A stretch of DNA of 64,000 nucleotides, taken from Branchinecta lynchi (lineage: Eukaryota; Arthropoda; Branchiopoda; Anostraca; Branchinectidae). The notes below the pieces were generated by a model. The model ran no database searches. It was not told the origin of the DNA and was given only the letters and a program-made list of their open reading frames with translations. The DNA lies in assembly GCA_023053575.1 (NCBI GenBank), contig JAKZAP010000014.1, positions 16,332,938 to 16,396,937 of the forward strand, read 5' to 3'. Made by a program: the position numbers and the translations under genes. Positions 44,974 to 56,710 of the stretch are shown one piece after another (position 1 is the stretch's first letter; each line of letters begins with the position of its first letter).

Positions 44974-47296
44974 TACCTCACGATTGCAGCGTGACACTAG
45001 GAGGGACACGTAAGCACTAATTAGACAAAGGGGTTTTTATGTGTTTTAGAACAGATTATATTCCATAAAGTCAGTCGAAAACGGAGATTTCTTATACGTC
45101 AGTCGGCTAAAATAAATATAAAAAAAAAATATCCCACACTATTGGGAAAAGTAATCAATAATGCAAAGTAATTTACTTTTTCTCGTGTTTGTTTATTTGT
45201 TTATAATGGGCTTTGCAAAAACAGCACAAAGGACTCATTTATTTTTCTTGTGCTTTTTTATTTGTTTATAATGGTCTACGTGAAAAAAAAAACCAGGAAA
45301 AGTTGTGAATTTTCGCTTTTTCTAGTACTTAATATTGTATGAGCATGTCTCGACTCTTCATTAATTTATCATCATTTCATGTGATCTTTCTTTAAATCGA
45401 CCACAAACCCCACAGAAATCATTTAGCAACATAGCTTGAAAGAACCGATGACGTCAATGCTTCGAACTAGTGTTGCTAACAGCAAGAGGACAGGGCGTTA
45501 CTTTGTCCTGAATTTCAACCACTTAAGAGCTGTCACACAATCGGACCAGGAAGAGTAATTCTTCGACGTGTTCCGTGTTGAAATATCAGTTTTCCTTTTT
45601 ATTTTTCGTGGGCCGGACAGTTAATTGAGTGAACCAGCATGAAAATGATTATTGCCTGTTACTATTTCCATGCAGACGACCAGCAGTTTAAAAATTTGTA
45701 AAACCAAAAAAATGGCAAATTAATCGCCAGGCTACTTGAATACCTGCGATGTGAGTCGACTAAGATGTATGGAATGTTGTTAACTGGTATCGTTTATTGA
45801 CAATATTTTTGCCTCCCTGCCGAAGGCCCTCTTCAGGTATATTTGTTTCAAGGAACAAAATACAGCCAGTTGACGAAAAGCTCTTACCATGTCAGTCCGA
45901 ATGGGAATATATCGATCACACCCATGTGTACCTACACGGGTCAAACAGAAGCATGACCACATGCCGCTTCGCATTACCAAAATAAATAAAAGCCATCGTG
46001 CAAGCCAATTCTTATTTTCAACGTCGGGGACTTGCATGCTATCTATTTTTCACATCTTTTAAAGTGCAACCCCATATGGAAAATAGTAAATGGAAAATAG
46101 TAAACAGCCCTTTAAGACACAAAATATCTTCGACAAAATGTCATCCGCTACAAGGTCTTGTCCGCTTGTTTGGAGTATAAATTTTATTCTAATTTAAGTT
46201 TGTCCTTTCTTTTCTTTATGTAAGCTATCCCACTATATGTCCTATTTTATAAGTGGGTAAATAAAATAGTTCGTTATTCACAGAGCAAAATAACACTAGA
46301 GAGTAGCGTGAAAACCTATGCTTTCCTTGCTTGGCAAACGGGCCATACTCATGGCGCCACCCACTACGTTTGTAGCATTTAAAGCGAGATACACTTGTGG
46401 AATTATAAATCTCTAGTAGTGCTAAGATGTGGTCTACACACATCGAGGAAACAGAGGAGGTTGTATCTTTTTTTCGCATTGTTCAGAATATGAAGTTGTT
46501 CGAGCCAACCTTGGTGCATGACAGATTTAGTTTCGGTAGGGACGTTCGGTATCGCCAGCGGTGCTACTGTCCCTGTTATTTGAGTGTGTGTCACTTTTTT
46601 CAAGTCTTGGCGCTACTCCCCAGTGTTATTTTGATCTGGTTATTCATCCCTTCATTTCAGGTCCCTTCAGAGATCGCGTAAAAACTTACGTTACGCTTCC
46701 GTTATCCCTTAAGTTACGTCGACTCTTTCAAACCTACATTGCGGAATTTCTTTCTTATCAAATTTGCATCGCTTACGTCTACGGCAACTTACTGCGTATA
46801 TTCTCATAAATCCAAGGTCTCTCCCGGAGAAGCTGACAAACCTTCTCATACAAAGAATTCATTTTATTTAATTTCTTCTTCCTCCTGTTACGGACACGGG
46901 GCAACGGAGAACAACGTAGGCGACGCAAAGACAGGGAAGGGCGTAAGACCTTTTTTTTTTAGACTGAAGGGACCTCCAGTTTGTTTTTACTAAAATCATG
47001 CATCATCATCAACAGGCTGCGGCCTCTATATCCTTGAGTTACATATCTTTTGGTATAGAACCTAACTATTGGCATTCATTGATTTGTTTAATGATATCTA
47101 CTTTGGTTCGGTTGGTTCACAAGGCTGATTGCTCCACGTGTTTGCAATTTTTTACGCTGCAGTAAGAGTCTCAGTGACGAGTGGTAAATATAGTTTTGGA
47201 TTTTTGAAACGAATTGCTGCACGGGTGTAAAAGAGAAAAGAAGGTTGTACAATAACATCGCATCAATCCTGTGAAACTTTCCGACCAAAAGCCATT
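44974..47296. other. 2.3 kb without any recognised feature
   Basis: Low-repeat, AT-rich DNA. Several short frames exist (e.g. 46427-46681) but none has a domain, signal peptide or splice context that I can support. Confidence 0.4.
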
Positions 47297-47304
47297 GCTG
47301 GGAT

Positions 47305-47458
47305 CAGGCCCGTATCCAGGAATTTATTTCGGGGAGGGGGGGGGGGTGCGTTACGGGGGGGGGGGGGGGGTTGCCTGCCGGTCCGACAAAAAATTACAAA
47401 ACACATAGATCAGAGGGAAAAGTCTATAAAAATTGTTATTTTTGTATGTTTCGGGTAA
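47305..47458 (+). mobile_element. Element E2, right end lost
   Basis: CAGGCCCGTATCCAGGAATT start, two G runs, then GATCAGAGGGAAAAGTCTAT and TTTTTGTATGTTTCGGG follow E1 almost base for base. No right inverted end. Confidence 0.75.
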
Positions 47459-47603
47459 TATAAAATATAAAACCCTATTTAGTGTGGGTATGGATGGATC
47501 AATTTAGTAGGAATGTCGAAACAGTGCGGGTTGGCTGTAAGAAGGAATCATAACAGCATTTGGTAAATACTCCTTCAGCACGGGCTGACTGGGAATAGTT
47601 TGT

Positions 47604-47720
47604 AACAAGAGCGAAAGATTCGATGGGATCCCAAAAATTTGAAATTTATCCAGACAATCGGGGCTTTTATAGATCTGGTCTTCGTCAGACTCCTTAGACA
47701 TTTTACTATTTATCCCACCG
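47604..47720 (+). mobile_element. 5' end of a family C element
   Basis: ACAAGAGCGAAAGATTCGAT then GGGATCCCAAAAATTTG and CTTCGTCAGACTCCTTAGAC. Core units are missing. Confidence 0.6.
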
Positions 47721-48478
47721 TTTGAAAATAAACATAAATGAAACCGCAGTGTTGTTTTATTGAAAATTACAACCAAACGGCTCAGCTTCAGACAAAACTG
47801 TTAAAGTTCAATGGGCACATCAAACTACCCCAATCCCACTCTGTAACAACCTAGGAACGATGCTTACCCCTAGATCAGCAGCTTTTTCAACAGTTTCCTC
47901 TCTGTGATATTTCAAAGCGTAATTTTTGGGACCAGTACAAGCTCAATTTACTAGCTTGGACAAAGATAAAAGTGATGTTTCTTGTAATACTTAGGATCTT
48001 TATTTAATGCGTAAATCAGCTTGTATAATTCAAATTTGAATAGGTTATTTGTTTTTGAATGATTTTTGTAGCTATGTTATTTTTTATAAGCTTATTGCAT
48101 ATTTTGGTACATTTTATGAAGCAAGGTAATCAAGCTTCACAACAGTATTCCACAAAGAAAAACTTTTAATAGGCACTTTAAGCCATGGAACTTCTTATGA
48201 AACACTAGAATAATCAGGTAAACTGCATTTGCGGCTTGACTTTGGTGACATCTCAAATATATCCTTTTCTATCAAGCATCGCTGGGAGTTTTTGAATTTC
48301 CTGCCACGATATCCCAACTCCTAAGATTTGGATTGCCGAAATGACAGAGAGGTAAAGACAAGGGATAACAAGAAAACGGCCGATTTTCGTAGCACCTTCT
48401 AAAGGAAGTCGGAAATGTTTATTTGTGAAGCATTTAATACAAAGTAAAGCATTAGAAGTGTCCATTGTGCTTTAATTG
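47721..48478. other. No gene recognised
   Basis: AT-rich DNA between two pieces of family C; possibly an insertion that split one copy. Confidence 0.35.
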
Positions 48479-49084
48479 CAAATTTTCTGGCTTGACCGGA
48501 TTCCGGGCGAACTATTTGTCAGGTGAGAAAGTAATTTTATACACGGATTCAAGATGTCTCTTTACCCCTAAATCGAACCTCTAATCGACTTTAGGTAGAA
48601 CTTTCGCTTTCAACAAATTTTTCGGTTTTGGCCGGATTCCTGGCGAACTATACGTTGGGGAGAAAATGATTTGCTTATATAGGTTCAGCATGTCTCCTTA
48701 CCCCTTTATCGAATCTCTAATCAACTTAAAATAAAGCTTTTACTTTTAACAAAGTTCCGAACTATTTGTCCGATGAGAAACTAATTATCATATACGGATT
48801 CTTCATGTCTGCGTACCCCTAAATCGACTATCTCATTGGCTTTACAAAAAATACATGTTGGTCATCAAGTTGAACCACCTCCCCCACCCCTGCATACAGA
48901 GCTACGGAGTCCATCTACGAAATTACCACTCCTTTGACCTAAAGAATCCTCACACCAAGTCCGAACAAAATATTTCATTCCCTTCGAAAGTTACCGTGCT
49001 TACAGACAGACGGACAGACAGATAGACGAACAACTTTTATGAAGTCATAGGTATCCCTCCAATTACGTTTCGGGATCCCAAAAA
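48479..49084 (+). mobile_element. 3' part of a family C element
   Basis: Four units (GACCGGATTCCGGGCGAACT etc.), then CACACCAAGTCCGAACAAAA, an ACAGACAGACGGACAGACAG stretch and GTTTCGGGATCCCAAAA at the end. Confidence 0.75.
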
Positions 49085-50315
49085 TGAAGAAGGGCCGAAA
49101 TATTGCTGAAAAGTATCTTAACCGCTATTTAGCCGTTTTGAGTCGTTTTTCAGCCAAGATCATTCGGATGAGTTTGCTTTGCGAAACACAATTCCATGCA
49201 TTGACCTGCGTTTATTATGGTGAAGACCAATTGGGTGGGAATCCTTTTATACGTTTATGAGAAATCGGTGGGTATTTTGTTGAACTCACAACAGAACATG
49301 TTTGGAATCCAAGTTCGTTCCGATAAAGATCGACAGGTCACTGGTTCACCAAGCTATTTTAAATTTAAAGTTTAACTGAAAAGCCAACTTTATTTGTGTC
49401 ATTTAACTGAATAAACTGCATTATTTGGATTCTGCAAAGTGATTTTTTTATTTTCTGCTCTAGTTGCGAAGTTCAGAATATCTTTGGCCGTCCCCACAGC
49501 GTAAATTTTACTGACGCGGGAAATTTTAGTCTCAACGCAAACGCGACTTTCCAGTGTGCAGTGATGAGAATGGTGAAGATTGCATAGTGCCTGAACACAA
49601 AAAGAATCATAAACCTTTCTCGTTAGGCATACAACAAAAATACAAGCCATAGAGGTAACAAAAATCACACGGAAATTCCACTATTTGGAAATCGATTATT
49701 CGTGAATATCGGAACAACGAAGTAACGCATTTTCAATGGTCTTCAAGCCAATTTAAGTGAATAAGTGATGGGTAACTAGATTGTCCTATCCCAGCCCTTC
49801 TCGTTTAAACTTTAAGTACTCTTTCAGTTCAAGCTGACTTTTCCGTTTAGCGCAATCAGATACTGTGTAAATTTCTGCATTTTGTTGATGTCTCTTACTT
49901 ATAAGGAATACCAACTTTCCACTTACACACTTATTTATTACTGATCTGTCCTGTGACCACAATTGATGAAAACTTCTGAAGATGGTGAAAGAAATGCCGA
50001 GTCACGATGACTGTGGATGTTGACTATTTGCACTGCTTAAAATTACTGGAAGTAATTGATCACGTCACTTGTCGATCAAGCACTGGTATTTTACTTCTTT
50101 TTTGTTTGTAGAAGAAGCTTGCCATGAATCAGTAAAATTGTTCAAACTTCGCATGCATACATTAATGATTAGTTAGAGGCTGACCAGTCTGCAGTCTAGC
50201 TGAAGCGGGTGCAACAGACGTTTTGCCTCTTAGTGAATTCGGTTGGAATAAAGACATACTACATGATAGGTATGTAATTCTTAAGTGGGCGTGTGTCATG
50301 GATTATCCTACCCCT
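49085..50315. repeat. Family H fragment in otherwise unassigned DNA
   Basis: 49713-49830 (AACGAAGTAACGCATTTTC, ATTTAAGTGAATAAGTGATG) matches 54040-54140. 50125-50210 (CATGAATCAGTAAAATTGTT, CTGCAGTCTAG) matches 56612-56690. Confidence 0.5.
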
Positions 50316-50350
50316 ACTCTCACCTTGTCACTTCATAACAAGGTGAGAGT
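50316..50350. repeat. Perfect hairpin
   Basis: ACTCTCACCTTGT and ACAAGGTGAGAGT form a 13-bp stem around a 9-base loop. No poly-T follows and no function is apparent. Confidence 0.7.
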
Positions 50351-50654
50351 TATGACATAAAAGGACAATGAGTTGCGACTGCTGTGATCGAGCCACTAAA
50401 TAAACTTCGTCCCAGAATGTTTGTCATTCGACAATAAACGTTCATTTTATAAATGTCTTTGACCATCTGCACGTGCTTTTAAATGTATATGTTATATTGA
50501 TAAATTTGTGCATGACAGTACTCCCCAATTTTGTTTTTTTAATCGTGAAAGTTTGAGCGAATAAATTACTATTCCCGACAGTGTGATCAATTTTGAGAGT
50601 TTTTGTTACATTTTGAAAAGCCAAGCTTGAGACAAATTAATTGGATTGCACAGC

Positions 50655-50845
50655 CGATGGGTTACCCAGTCCCCGGCATTTGCTTTACACCCTTTCCCGG
50701 CAGCGGTAGGCACCGGCCGAAATCAGCGGTGCCGGAACCGGTGCCAGCTATAAATTACGCCATTAACACGTGGCAACCGGTGCCGTCCGGTACCGCGGCA
50801 CCGGGTACCTGCTGTACACTAAAATTGAGAGTGGGCAACCCCTCG
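50655..50845. mobile_element. Small family A relative (A4), 191 bp
   Basis: Ends CGATGGGTTACCC and GGGCAACCCCTCG match the A termini imperfectly. Flanks are TGCACAGC (50647-50654) and TGTACAGC (50846-50853), an 8-bp duplication with one change. The interior consists of GGCACCGG/CCGGTGCC words and a GTACACT word near the right end, so the motif layout of A is kept in a tenth of the length. Confidence 0.8.
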
Positions 50846-50853
50846 TGTACAGC

Positions 50854-51379
50854 AACAACATGCCAGGCCTGGAATTTTGAGTCAATACAGAGTGAAAAAG
50901 GATTAGTGTGGTAGCGAGGATGGATCGATCTGGTAGTCAGGCTATTTGCCGTATCTGTACCCGTAAAAGCTTATGACCGATACTGGTGACCTGAAGCCCC
51001 CCTCCCTTCCTCATACCTTTTACAGTATCGTATGAGGCAAAAGTGCAAATATACTGGATCTTTCTGATTTTTTTTCTTCTTCCAAAACTGCCATTTCTTG
51101 GTTATCTCCAGGCCAGGCACCGATTTTTTATTTATTTCTTTGTCAGACTTATTTTTATTCATAGTTTCTAGAAATCGGTATTAAGTTTCCTATTTTCAAG
51201 GACGACACAGGCAGTCTTAAGCAACCAAGCTTACTTGGAAATAGCCTTATCAGTCACCGGAAAGAAAACTTTGGTCTGATCGAAATCGCTTGTCTAATTT
51301 CTAGATGGTTTGAAGTTCATTGGGCAATATGCATACTAAAACGCTTTAGGAAGAAATCACTCCTTATCTGCATGATTTT
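50854..51379. other. No feature recognised
   Basis: Region upstream of the likely gene exon. No promoter element can be supported. Confidence 0.35.
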
Positions 51380-51394
51380 TTTCCTATTTTTGAC

Positions 51395-51500
51395 TGGGAA
51401 GGCGGCAATTTGAGGTCGGCTGTTCGAATCCTCGTCGACTCGTCGGGCGCTCGATGAGGACTTGGAACTCGGGGCTAAACCCGTCCTAATTAAAAATCCA
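51395..51500 (+). repeat. Possible tRNA-derived SINE fragment
   Basis: GTTCGAATCC at 51422-51431 fits the Pol III B box. A G/C-rich tract follows, as in tRNA-like SINE heads. No convincing A box and no cloverleaf, so not a tRNA gene. Confidence 0.3.
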
Positions 51501-51987
51501 TCGTCTTAACCAATCTGGAACCGTTCCATCGACACGAACTGTATTTTGTTTTTCTTTACCGAACGTTTACGTCATTATGTCAGTTAACTTTATTCAGTTT
51601 AGGAACAATCCTTTGGAAGCACAATTACGTTTGGAGTTCGCCACTGGAACTAAATCATTCGGCTATCGATAAATCTGCAATACACTAGGGACAACACAAA
51701 TATATTTTCAGGCCGTGCGTAGCCTAAACGCGACACTTCAGTGTGTTCTACTACATTCGTCGAAGTATTGTATTTCTAATATCATTTCGGTAGTACGTTA
51801 CGTCAAGCAAGATTTCTCCTTTTCTACAGTAGTCGAGGGAACTGGGAATCGCACATTCTCCGTTACTTCTTTTTTTGCAAAAATATTGCACTGTTTTAGC
51901 CTACCTCCATTCTTAGCCTTCGCTTTCGAAAAGTACCAAAAAGATTAAAAGTTTACTAGTTATATTCCATAATATTCTGTGTTTCAG

Positions 51988-52713
51988 GATCCTTCGAAAA
52001 TGATGGACTTTCAAAGGCAAACGGTCAACACCCATTTCCTAACGTCCGAAGTAACCTGGGAAGACAGCCGCTCACCTCTTTGCATTGTCGAGGAACCGCA
52101 AGAGGAAGAAGACGATGAATTCGAGAAGCCAATTGATCTAACCACCAAATTCCGCCCTTGTCACAGCGAGCGCACTTCCCCTGCTTTAACACCGAAAAAA
52201 CGCGGTAGCCTCTCTTGGATGAAGGAAAACAACTTCGGTCGTGCTTCCTCAGAGGCGTCCATACCCTCCGCTCTGCTTCAAAATAAGCGCAACAGGCTCG
52301 AGCACATCACAGGATCTCTTCAGAGAAATAGCCCCCCCAATCGCTGCGATAGCGTTCCCGCTTTACGAGAACGCCTCCCGAACCCCCAGTCGTACGAGCA
52401 GCAAGCATCACGTTGTATGAGCGACAGCCGTTTGGGGGAGCAGTCCTTCACTAGATCGGAGCAGGACCATCCGACTGGCGGACGACACGTGGAGGACTTT
52501 GAGCTAAGACGCGCCACGTCCGAGTCTGTGCTTCAGATTAGGCTGACGGAAATTGAACTGTTTAGAAGGCAGTTGCTTAGACAGCAGTTCTTACAAGGTC
52601 TGACCGGAGAAGCGCAGACGCCTTTCTCTGCATCATGGCTTCCTTACGGTCTTCTTAGCTACCAACAGCTTCTTCAGTCCACGCACAATAAGGAAATACG
52701 TGGAGTCGGCGAG
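51988..52713 (+). CDS. Probable internal exon of a nuclear regulatory protein with a CtBP-type motif
   Basis: Longest non-repetitive reading frame in the window. It is bounded by an acceptor (GTGTTTCAG, ending 51987) and a donor (GAG/GTAAGT, starting 52714), giving 242 codons with both borders in phase 0. ATG codons at 52000 and 52003 have A at -3 and could be the true start if the preceding exon is 5' UTR. An acidic run (EEPQEEEDDEFEK) leads into PIDLTTK, which fits the PxDLS/T consensus for binding the CtBP corepressor. Then come a short basic patch (TPKKRG), a Ser/Pro/Arg-rich low-complexity region, two similar phrases (GRASSEASIPSALLQ and RRATSESVLQIRLTE), and a Leu/Gln-rich probably helical segment (IELFRRQLLRQQFLQ). 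No zinc finger, bZIP or homeodomain is present. CtBP-type motifs are common in animal transcriptional repressors, for example PRDM3/16, KLF3 and FOG. I infer a transcriptional regulator whose DNA-binding part lies in another exon. I do not recognise the gene, and no partner exon was found in the window. Confidence 0.62.
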
Positions 52714-53058
52714 GTAAGTTAGTCTCTTCTAACATTCAACTTTTAAAGCACCTATGACACAAGGAGCGTTTTCCTGCTAGTTTTGAGGACTGCTAGTGTG
52801 AGTTTCGGGATTTTCCTTCGAATACGTACAGGAGAGGTATCCAAACTCGAATTCCACAACGTCGAAATTGGCTAAAAATATTAAAGGAACTTTGTGTTCA
52901 TTCATAACTAGTTCGTAACTTCCAACAAGCAAAGTCTAAATGAGCCAGGACCTGGTTCGGGACTGCGGACTGCATTAAAACTTCGAGGCCAATTCTGAGG
53001 TTTTGTAATTTGAGGTCGGGGACACCTGTAAATTTCACTCTGGAAAACCGCGGAAATA
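52714..53058 (+). other. Probable start of the downstream intron
   Basis: Begins GTAAGTTAG at the donor of the exon. No further coding sequence is seen before a family C element. Confidence 0.45.
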
Positions 53059-54025
53059 GTTTTTGGGATCCCCAAACGTAAGTGGAGAAATACCTGTGCT
53101 ATGACTCCGTAAAAGTTGTCCGTCTGTCCGTCCGTCTGTTAGCACGATGTCACTAGACTCCTTGGACAATTTTACTATTAAAATTTACAAACAGATTAAG
53201 GCCAAATCACTAATCATATGAGAAAACCAAGTTCAGATATGGATTCAGCATGTGTGTTTACCCCTTTAGCTCATATCTATTTTGACGAAGCAGAACGAAA
53301 CTTCCTGCCTTACTTCTGCTAATTTTCAGGTTTCGGCGGAATTCCGGAACTGCTTGTCCGGCAACAAAAATAAAGCTTAAAAACGAATTCAGCATGTCTC
53401 CTTACCCCTACATCCAACCTCCGATCAACTTCAGATTAACTTTCACTTTTAACAAATTTTCCGGTTTCAGCCGGATTCCGAGCGAACGTCCGGTGAGAAA
53501 ATGAATTCAGCATGTCTACTCACCCGTAAATCGAACATCTTTAAAATTTAAATAAAACTTTTACTTTAAACAAATTATCCGGTTTTGGCCGGATTCCGGC
53601 CGAACTAATTGTCCGACAAGAAAATAATTTTCATAATCGGACTCAGCACGTTTCCTTGCCCCTAAATCGAACCTCCGATCAACTTCATATTAAACTTTTA
53701 CTTTTTTTTTAAAATCCGGTTTTCACCGGATTCCGGGTAAACTATTTGTCCGGCGAGAAAATAAATTCCATATTTGGATTGAGCATGTCTCCTTACCCTT
53801 ACTTCGACTATTTCATTAGCTTTTAAAAAATATTTTTTGTTCCCCTTAATTTCAAAACCCTCCACCACCCCTAAATGTAGAGCTACATAGCCCATCTTCG
53901 AACTTGAGCTGTACTCTTACCTAAAGACTCCTCATGCCCAGTTTAATCAAAATATCTCAACCCCTTCGAGACAACTTTTGCGATGTCATAGGTACCCCTA
54001 CACTTACGTTTTGGGATCCCAAAAA
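53059..54025 (+). mobile_element. Family C element C6 with a C 3' end at both sides
   Basis: The left end (TTTTTGGGATCCCCAAACGT, GTCCGTCTGTCCGTCCGTCT) is a reversed 3' terminus. From 53155 the sequence reads forward through six units to ACTTACGTTTTGGGATCCCA at 54025. The ordinary ACAAGA start is absent. Confidence 0.75.
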
Positions 54026-54035
54026 CTGATTACAT

Positions 54036-54640
54036 GAATAGCGAAGCAACGAAGTAACGTATTTTCTTCGGGTCTTCAACCCTATTTAAGTGAATAAGTG
54101 ATGGTAACGAGACCGAATCTCAGCCCTATTCGGCCAAACTTTAAAGCACAACTCGCACTATTTATTGTTATGGTCCAATATTCAAAACTGTTCGAATACT
54201 GCTCTTCTTCTAACAAGTTATCGACAGCTTCGGCTGTTTTAAGCTTTTTCCCAGGTCCATTTGGCTTCTGGCAAAAACTTGGAAAAATTAAGAGACCTGG
54301 TTTTACGCCTCACAAATTTAATATGTTACATTCTAAGCCCGCTGACGATACCTCACTAATCTTTGCACTTCTCCATTCGCATTATGCTCCCGATCAGTGT
54401 TCGTGAATAATGCTATTGAGGCGTAAAACCGGGTCTCTTAGTTTTTCCAATTTTTTGCCAGAAGCCAAATGGACCTGGGAAAAAGCTTAAAACAGCCGAA
54501 GCTGTCGATAACTTGTTAGAAGAAGAGCAGTATTCGAACAGTTTTGAATATTGGAACATAACAATAAATAGTGCGAGTTGTGCTTTAAAGTTTGGGTTAA
54601 GAACAATGAATGCAATTACGGAAGTAGGTTGCATGGCATT
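54036..54640. repeat. Family H with a long inverted repeat
   Basis: Arms of about 180 bp (54133-54313 and 54418-54600) pair almost perfectly, e.g. AAAGCACAACTCGCACTATT with AATAGTGCGAGTTGTGCTTT, around a 105-base loop. GGCTGTTTTAAGC in the arms and GATTACGG/AATTACGGAAGTAGGTTGCAT outside match the interior of family A (4255-4270, 4500-4520). Confidence 0.8.
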
Positions 54641-54711
54641 GTAGATACGACGGGTCCTTCAAACAGTCGTGAATAAATACAAAAATTGGCTTCTCTCTTC
54701 ATTTGAACTTG

Positions 54712-54754
54712 ATCGGTATATGGCACTTGAGCGAAGCTGCAAGTACCATAAAAA
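54712..54754 (+). mobile_element. Isolated family B 3' hairpin
   Basis: TATATGGCACTTGAGCGAAG then CTGCAAGTACCATAAAA is the B terminal stem-loop alone, without core units. Confidence 0.6.
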
Positions 54755-55515
54755 CTAAACACGAACAAGATATAATACCATCCAACAACAATAACCGGAG
54801 AACAATAGATCCATCAAGGACCTTATTCGCTCGAGTGTCGAAAGGGGCAAATTTTGTTGGACAACGAAGAAAGAAAGTTAAAATGTGGATCGTCGACATA
54901 TAAATTTCAGTATTTTGTGACATCAGCTACCCACTACTGAGTCGAGGGGAAAATTGGAATTTTTTCGGTCCGACTGCAAAACCTGGACGATGTGGGAAAC
55001 GGGCCATGTTCCCACAGGGAAGTTCGTTCAGGCATACCAAAAATAAAATAATTACCGCATATTATTATAAGCATTACCAACCCTCTGTTGAAAAGGAACC
55101 GTAAGGTTTTCAGTCGTGAAATTCATGTTTGTTCGTATTTATTATTTTTAAGTCTAACAAGCTGTTGATGCTACGCTGAAGGTACAAATTTAGAAGTGAA
55201 ACCAAGCAAGATCTGAACATGGTCTACGTGTTTATTGTCTCGTTTGTGCACTGTCACCCTTGCGAAGAAGTTAAATTTGGCTCAGTCCTTTCTGCCAAAA
55301 AAAAAACTTCTTAATTGTCAGGTTTAGCAATCAGGAAATACCAGTTTTTTCTTAAATAGCTAGCTGTGACTAAGTACGGACGGCCGCAAACATTCACTTA
55401 TACGGGATTTTCCCGCTTTGATATGCCAATTTTTGGGGGAAAATAATAGCTTACAGCGGTAGTTGGGAAGTATCATAGTTGAGAAAGTTTCAAGGTTTAG
55501 ACACTCTTTAGCTGT
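54755..55515. other. No gene recognised
   Basis: AT-rich unique-looking DNA. Confidence 0.35.
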
Positions 55516-55523
55516 GTTTTTTT

Positions 55524-55660
55524 ATGTAGTTTCACTGTAGTTTGACGTACTTTTGTTTCAGTTATACAAGTAGAGTATGTGTAATGGACAAATAAAACGG
55601 TACACACACTTTACTTTCATAACTGAAACCAAAGTACGTCAAAATACAGTGAAATTACAT
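55524..55660. repeat. Short inverted repeat M
   Basis: ATGTAGTTTCACTGTAGTTT then GACGTACTTT on the left is matched by AAAGTACGTCAAAATACAGT on the right; arms about 42 bp. It ends at the start of a C element. Confidence 0.7.
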
Positions 55661-55665
55661 CCAAA

Positions 55666-56421
55666 ACAAGATCCCAAAATAATTTTTCGCCAGATCCAGT
55701 CTTGCCAGGCTAATCATCTTAGAAAACCATAGTTCAGATATATATCAGCCATATCTATTTTGACGGTACTGACCGAAACTTCCTGCTTTACTTCTGCCAG
55801 ATTTCCGGTTTCCGGTTTTGGCCGAATTCCGAGCGAACTACTTGTCTCAAAAAAAGAACAATTCAGAAACGAATTCAGCGTATCTCCTTATCCCTATAAT
55901 GGACATCTAATCAACTTCAAACAAACCTTTAATTCTTACAAACAAATTTCCGGTTTCAACCGGATTCCGGACGAATTATATGTCCGGGTGAAAAATGATT
56001 TTCATATACAGACTCAGCGTCTCTTCTAAGCCGCAAATCTGTCATCTAATCAACTTCAAGTAAAACTTTTGCTTTTAACGAATTTTTCGGTTTTGGCTGG
56101 ATTCCGGGCGAACTATTTGTCCGGGTAAAAAATGGTTTCCATCATCGTGTTCAACATGTCTTCTTACCCCATAATCGCTGTTTCATCACATTAGCATTAG
56201 CATAAGCACATTAGCTGTTTAAAAATATTTTGTTTGCCCCTTAATTTGAACACCCACCCCTAAATGTTGGGCTACGCCCATCTACTAACTTGACCTTACC
56301 CTTGACCCAAAGAATCTTCATCAAAATATCTCATTCCCTTCGAGAGCTATCGTGCTGACAGACGGACGGACGGACAACTTTTGCGATGTCATAGCTCCAC
56401 TTACGTTTTGGGATCCCAAAA
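55666..56421 (+). mobile_element. Family C element C7
   Basis: The start is shortened (ACAAGATCCCAAAATAAT), as if the usual CCAAAGGTTTCGATGG had been deleted. Four units follow, then ACAGACGGACGGACGGACAA at 56357 and TTTTGGGATCCCAAAA at the end. Confidence 0.75.
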
Positions 56422-56710
56422 ACGTACTAACCATTCGGTCACTCATACGCGGTATCTCCTAAGGAATAACTGAACAGACCGCTTGGAAAGTGCGATAGCA
56501 AAAGCTGAGCCTGTCAGAACGATTCGGAATCGCGATATTACCCTGTTTTTCTTCCTACCGAAGTTTACTTTTTACGAGTATCTGTAATTATCTCTTTGTG
56601 GGAGAAACTTGTCCATGAATCAGTAAAATCGTTCGTACTTTGCGTGCAGTTATTGAGGATTTGCTCGAGGTTAGCCAATCTGCAGCCTAGCCACGGTTTC
56701 CACATATAAA

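Noticed and set aside
50316..50350. Transcription terminator
   Set aside because: A perfect stem-loop, but without a T run and in eukaryotic DNA; no adjacent gene.
51395..51500. tRNA gene
   Set aside because: Only a B-box word is present; no A box, no cloverleaf and no acceptor stem. At best a SINE relic.
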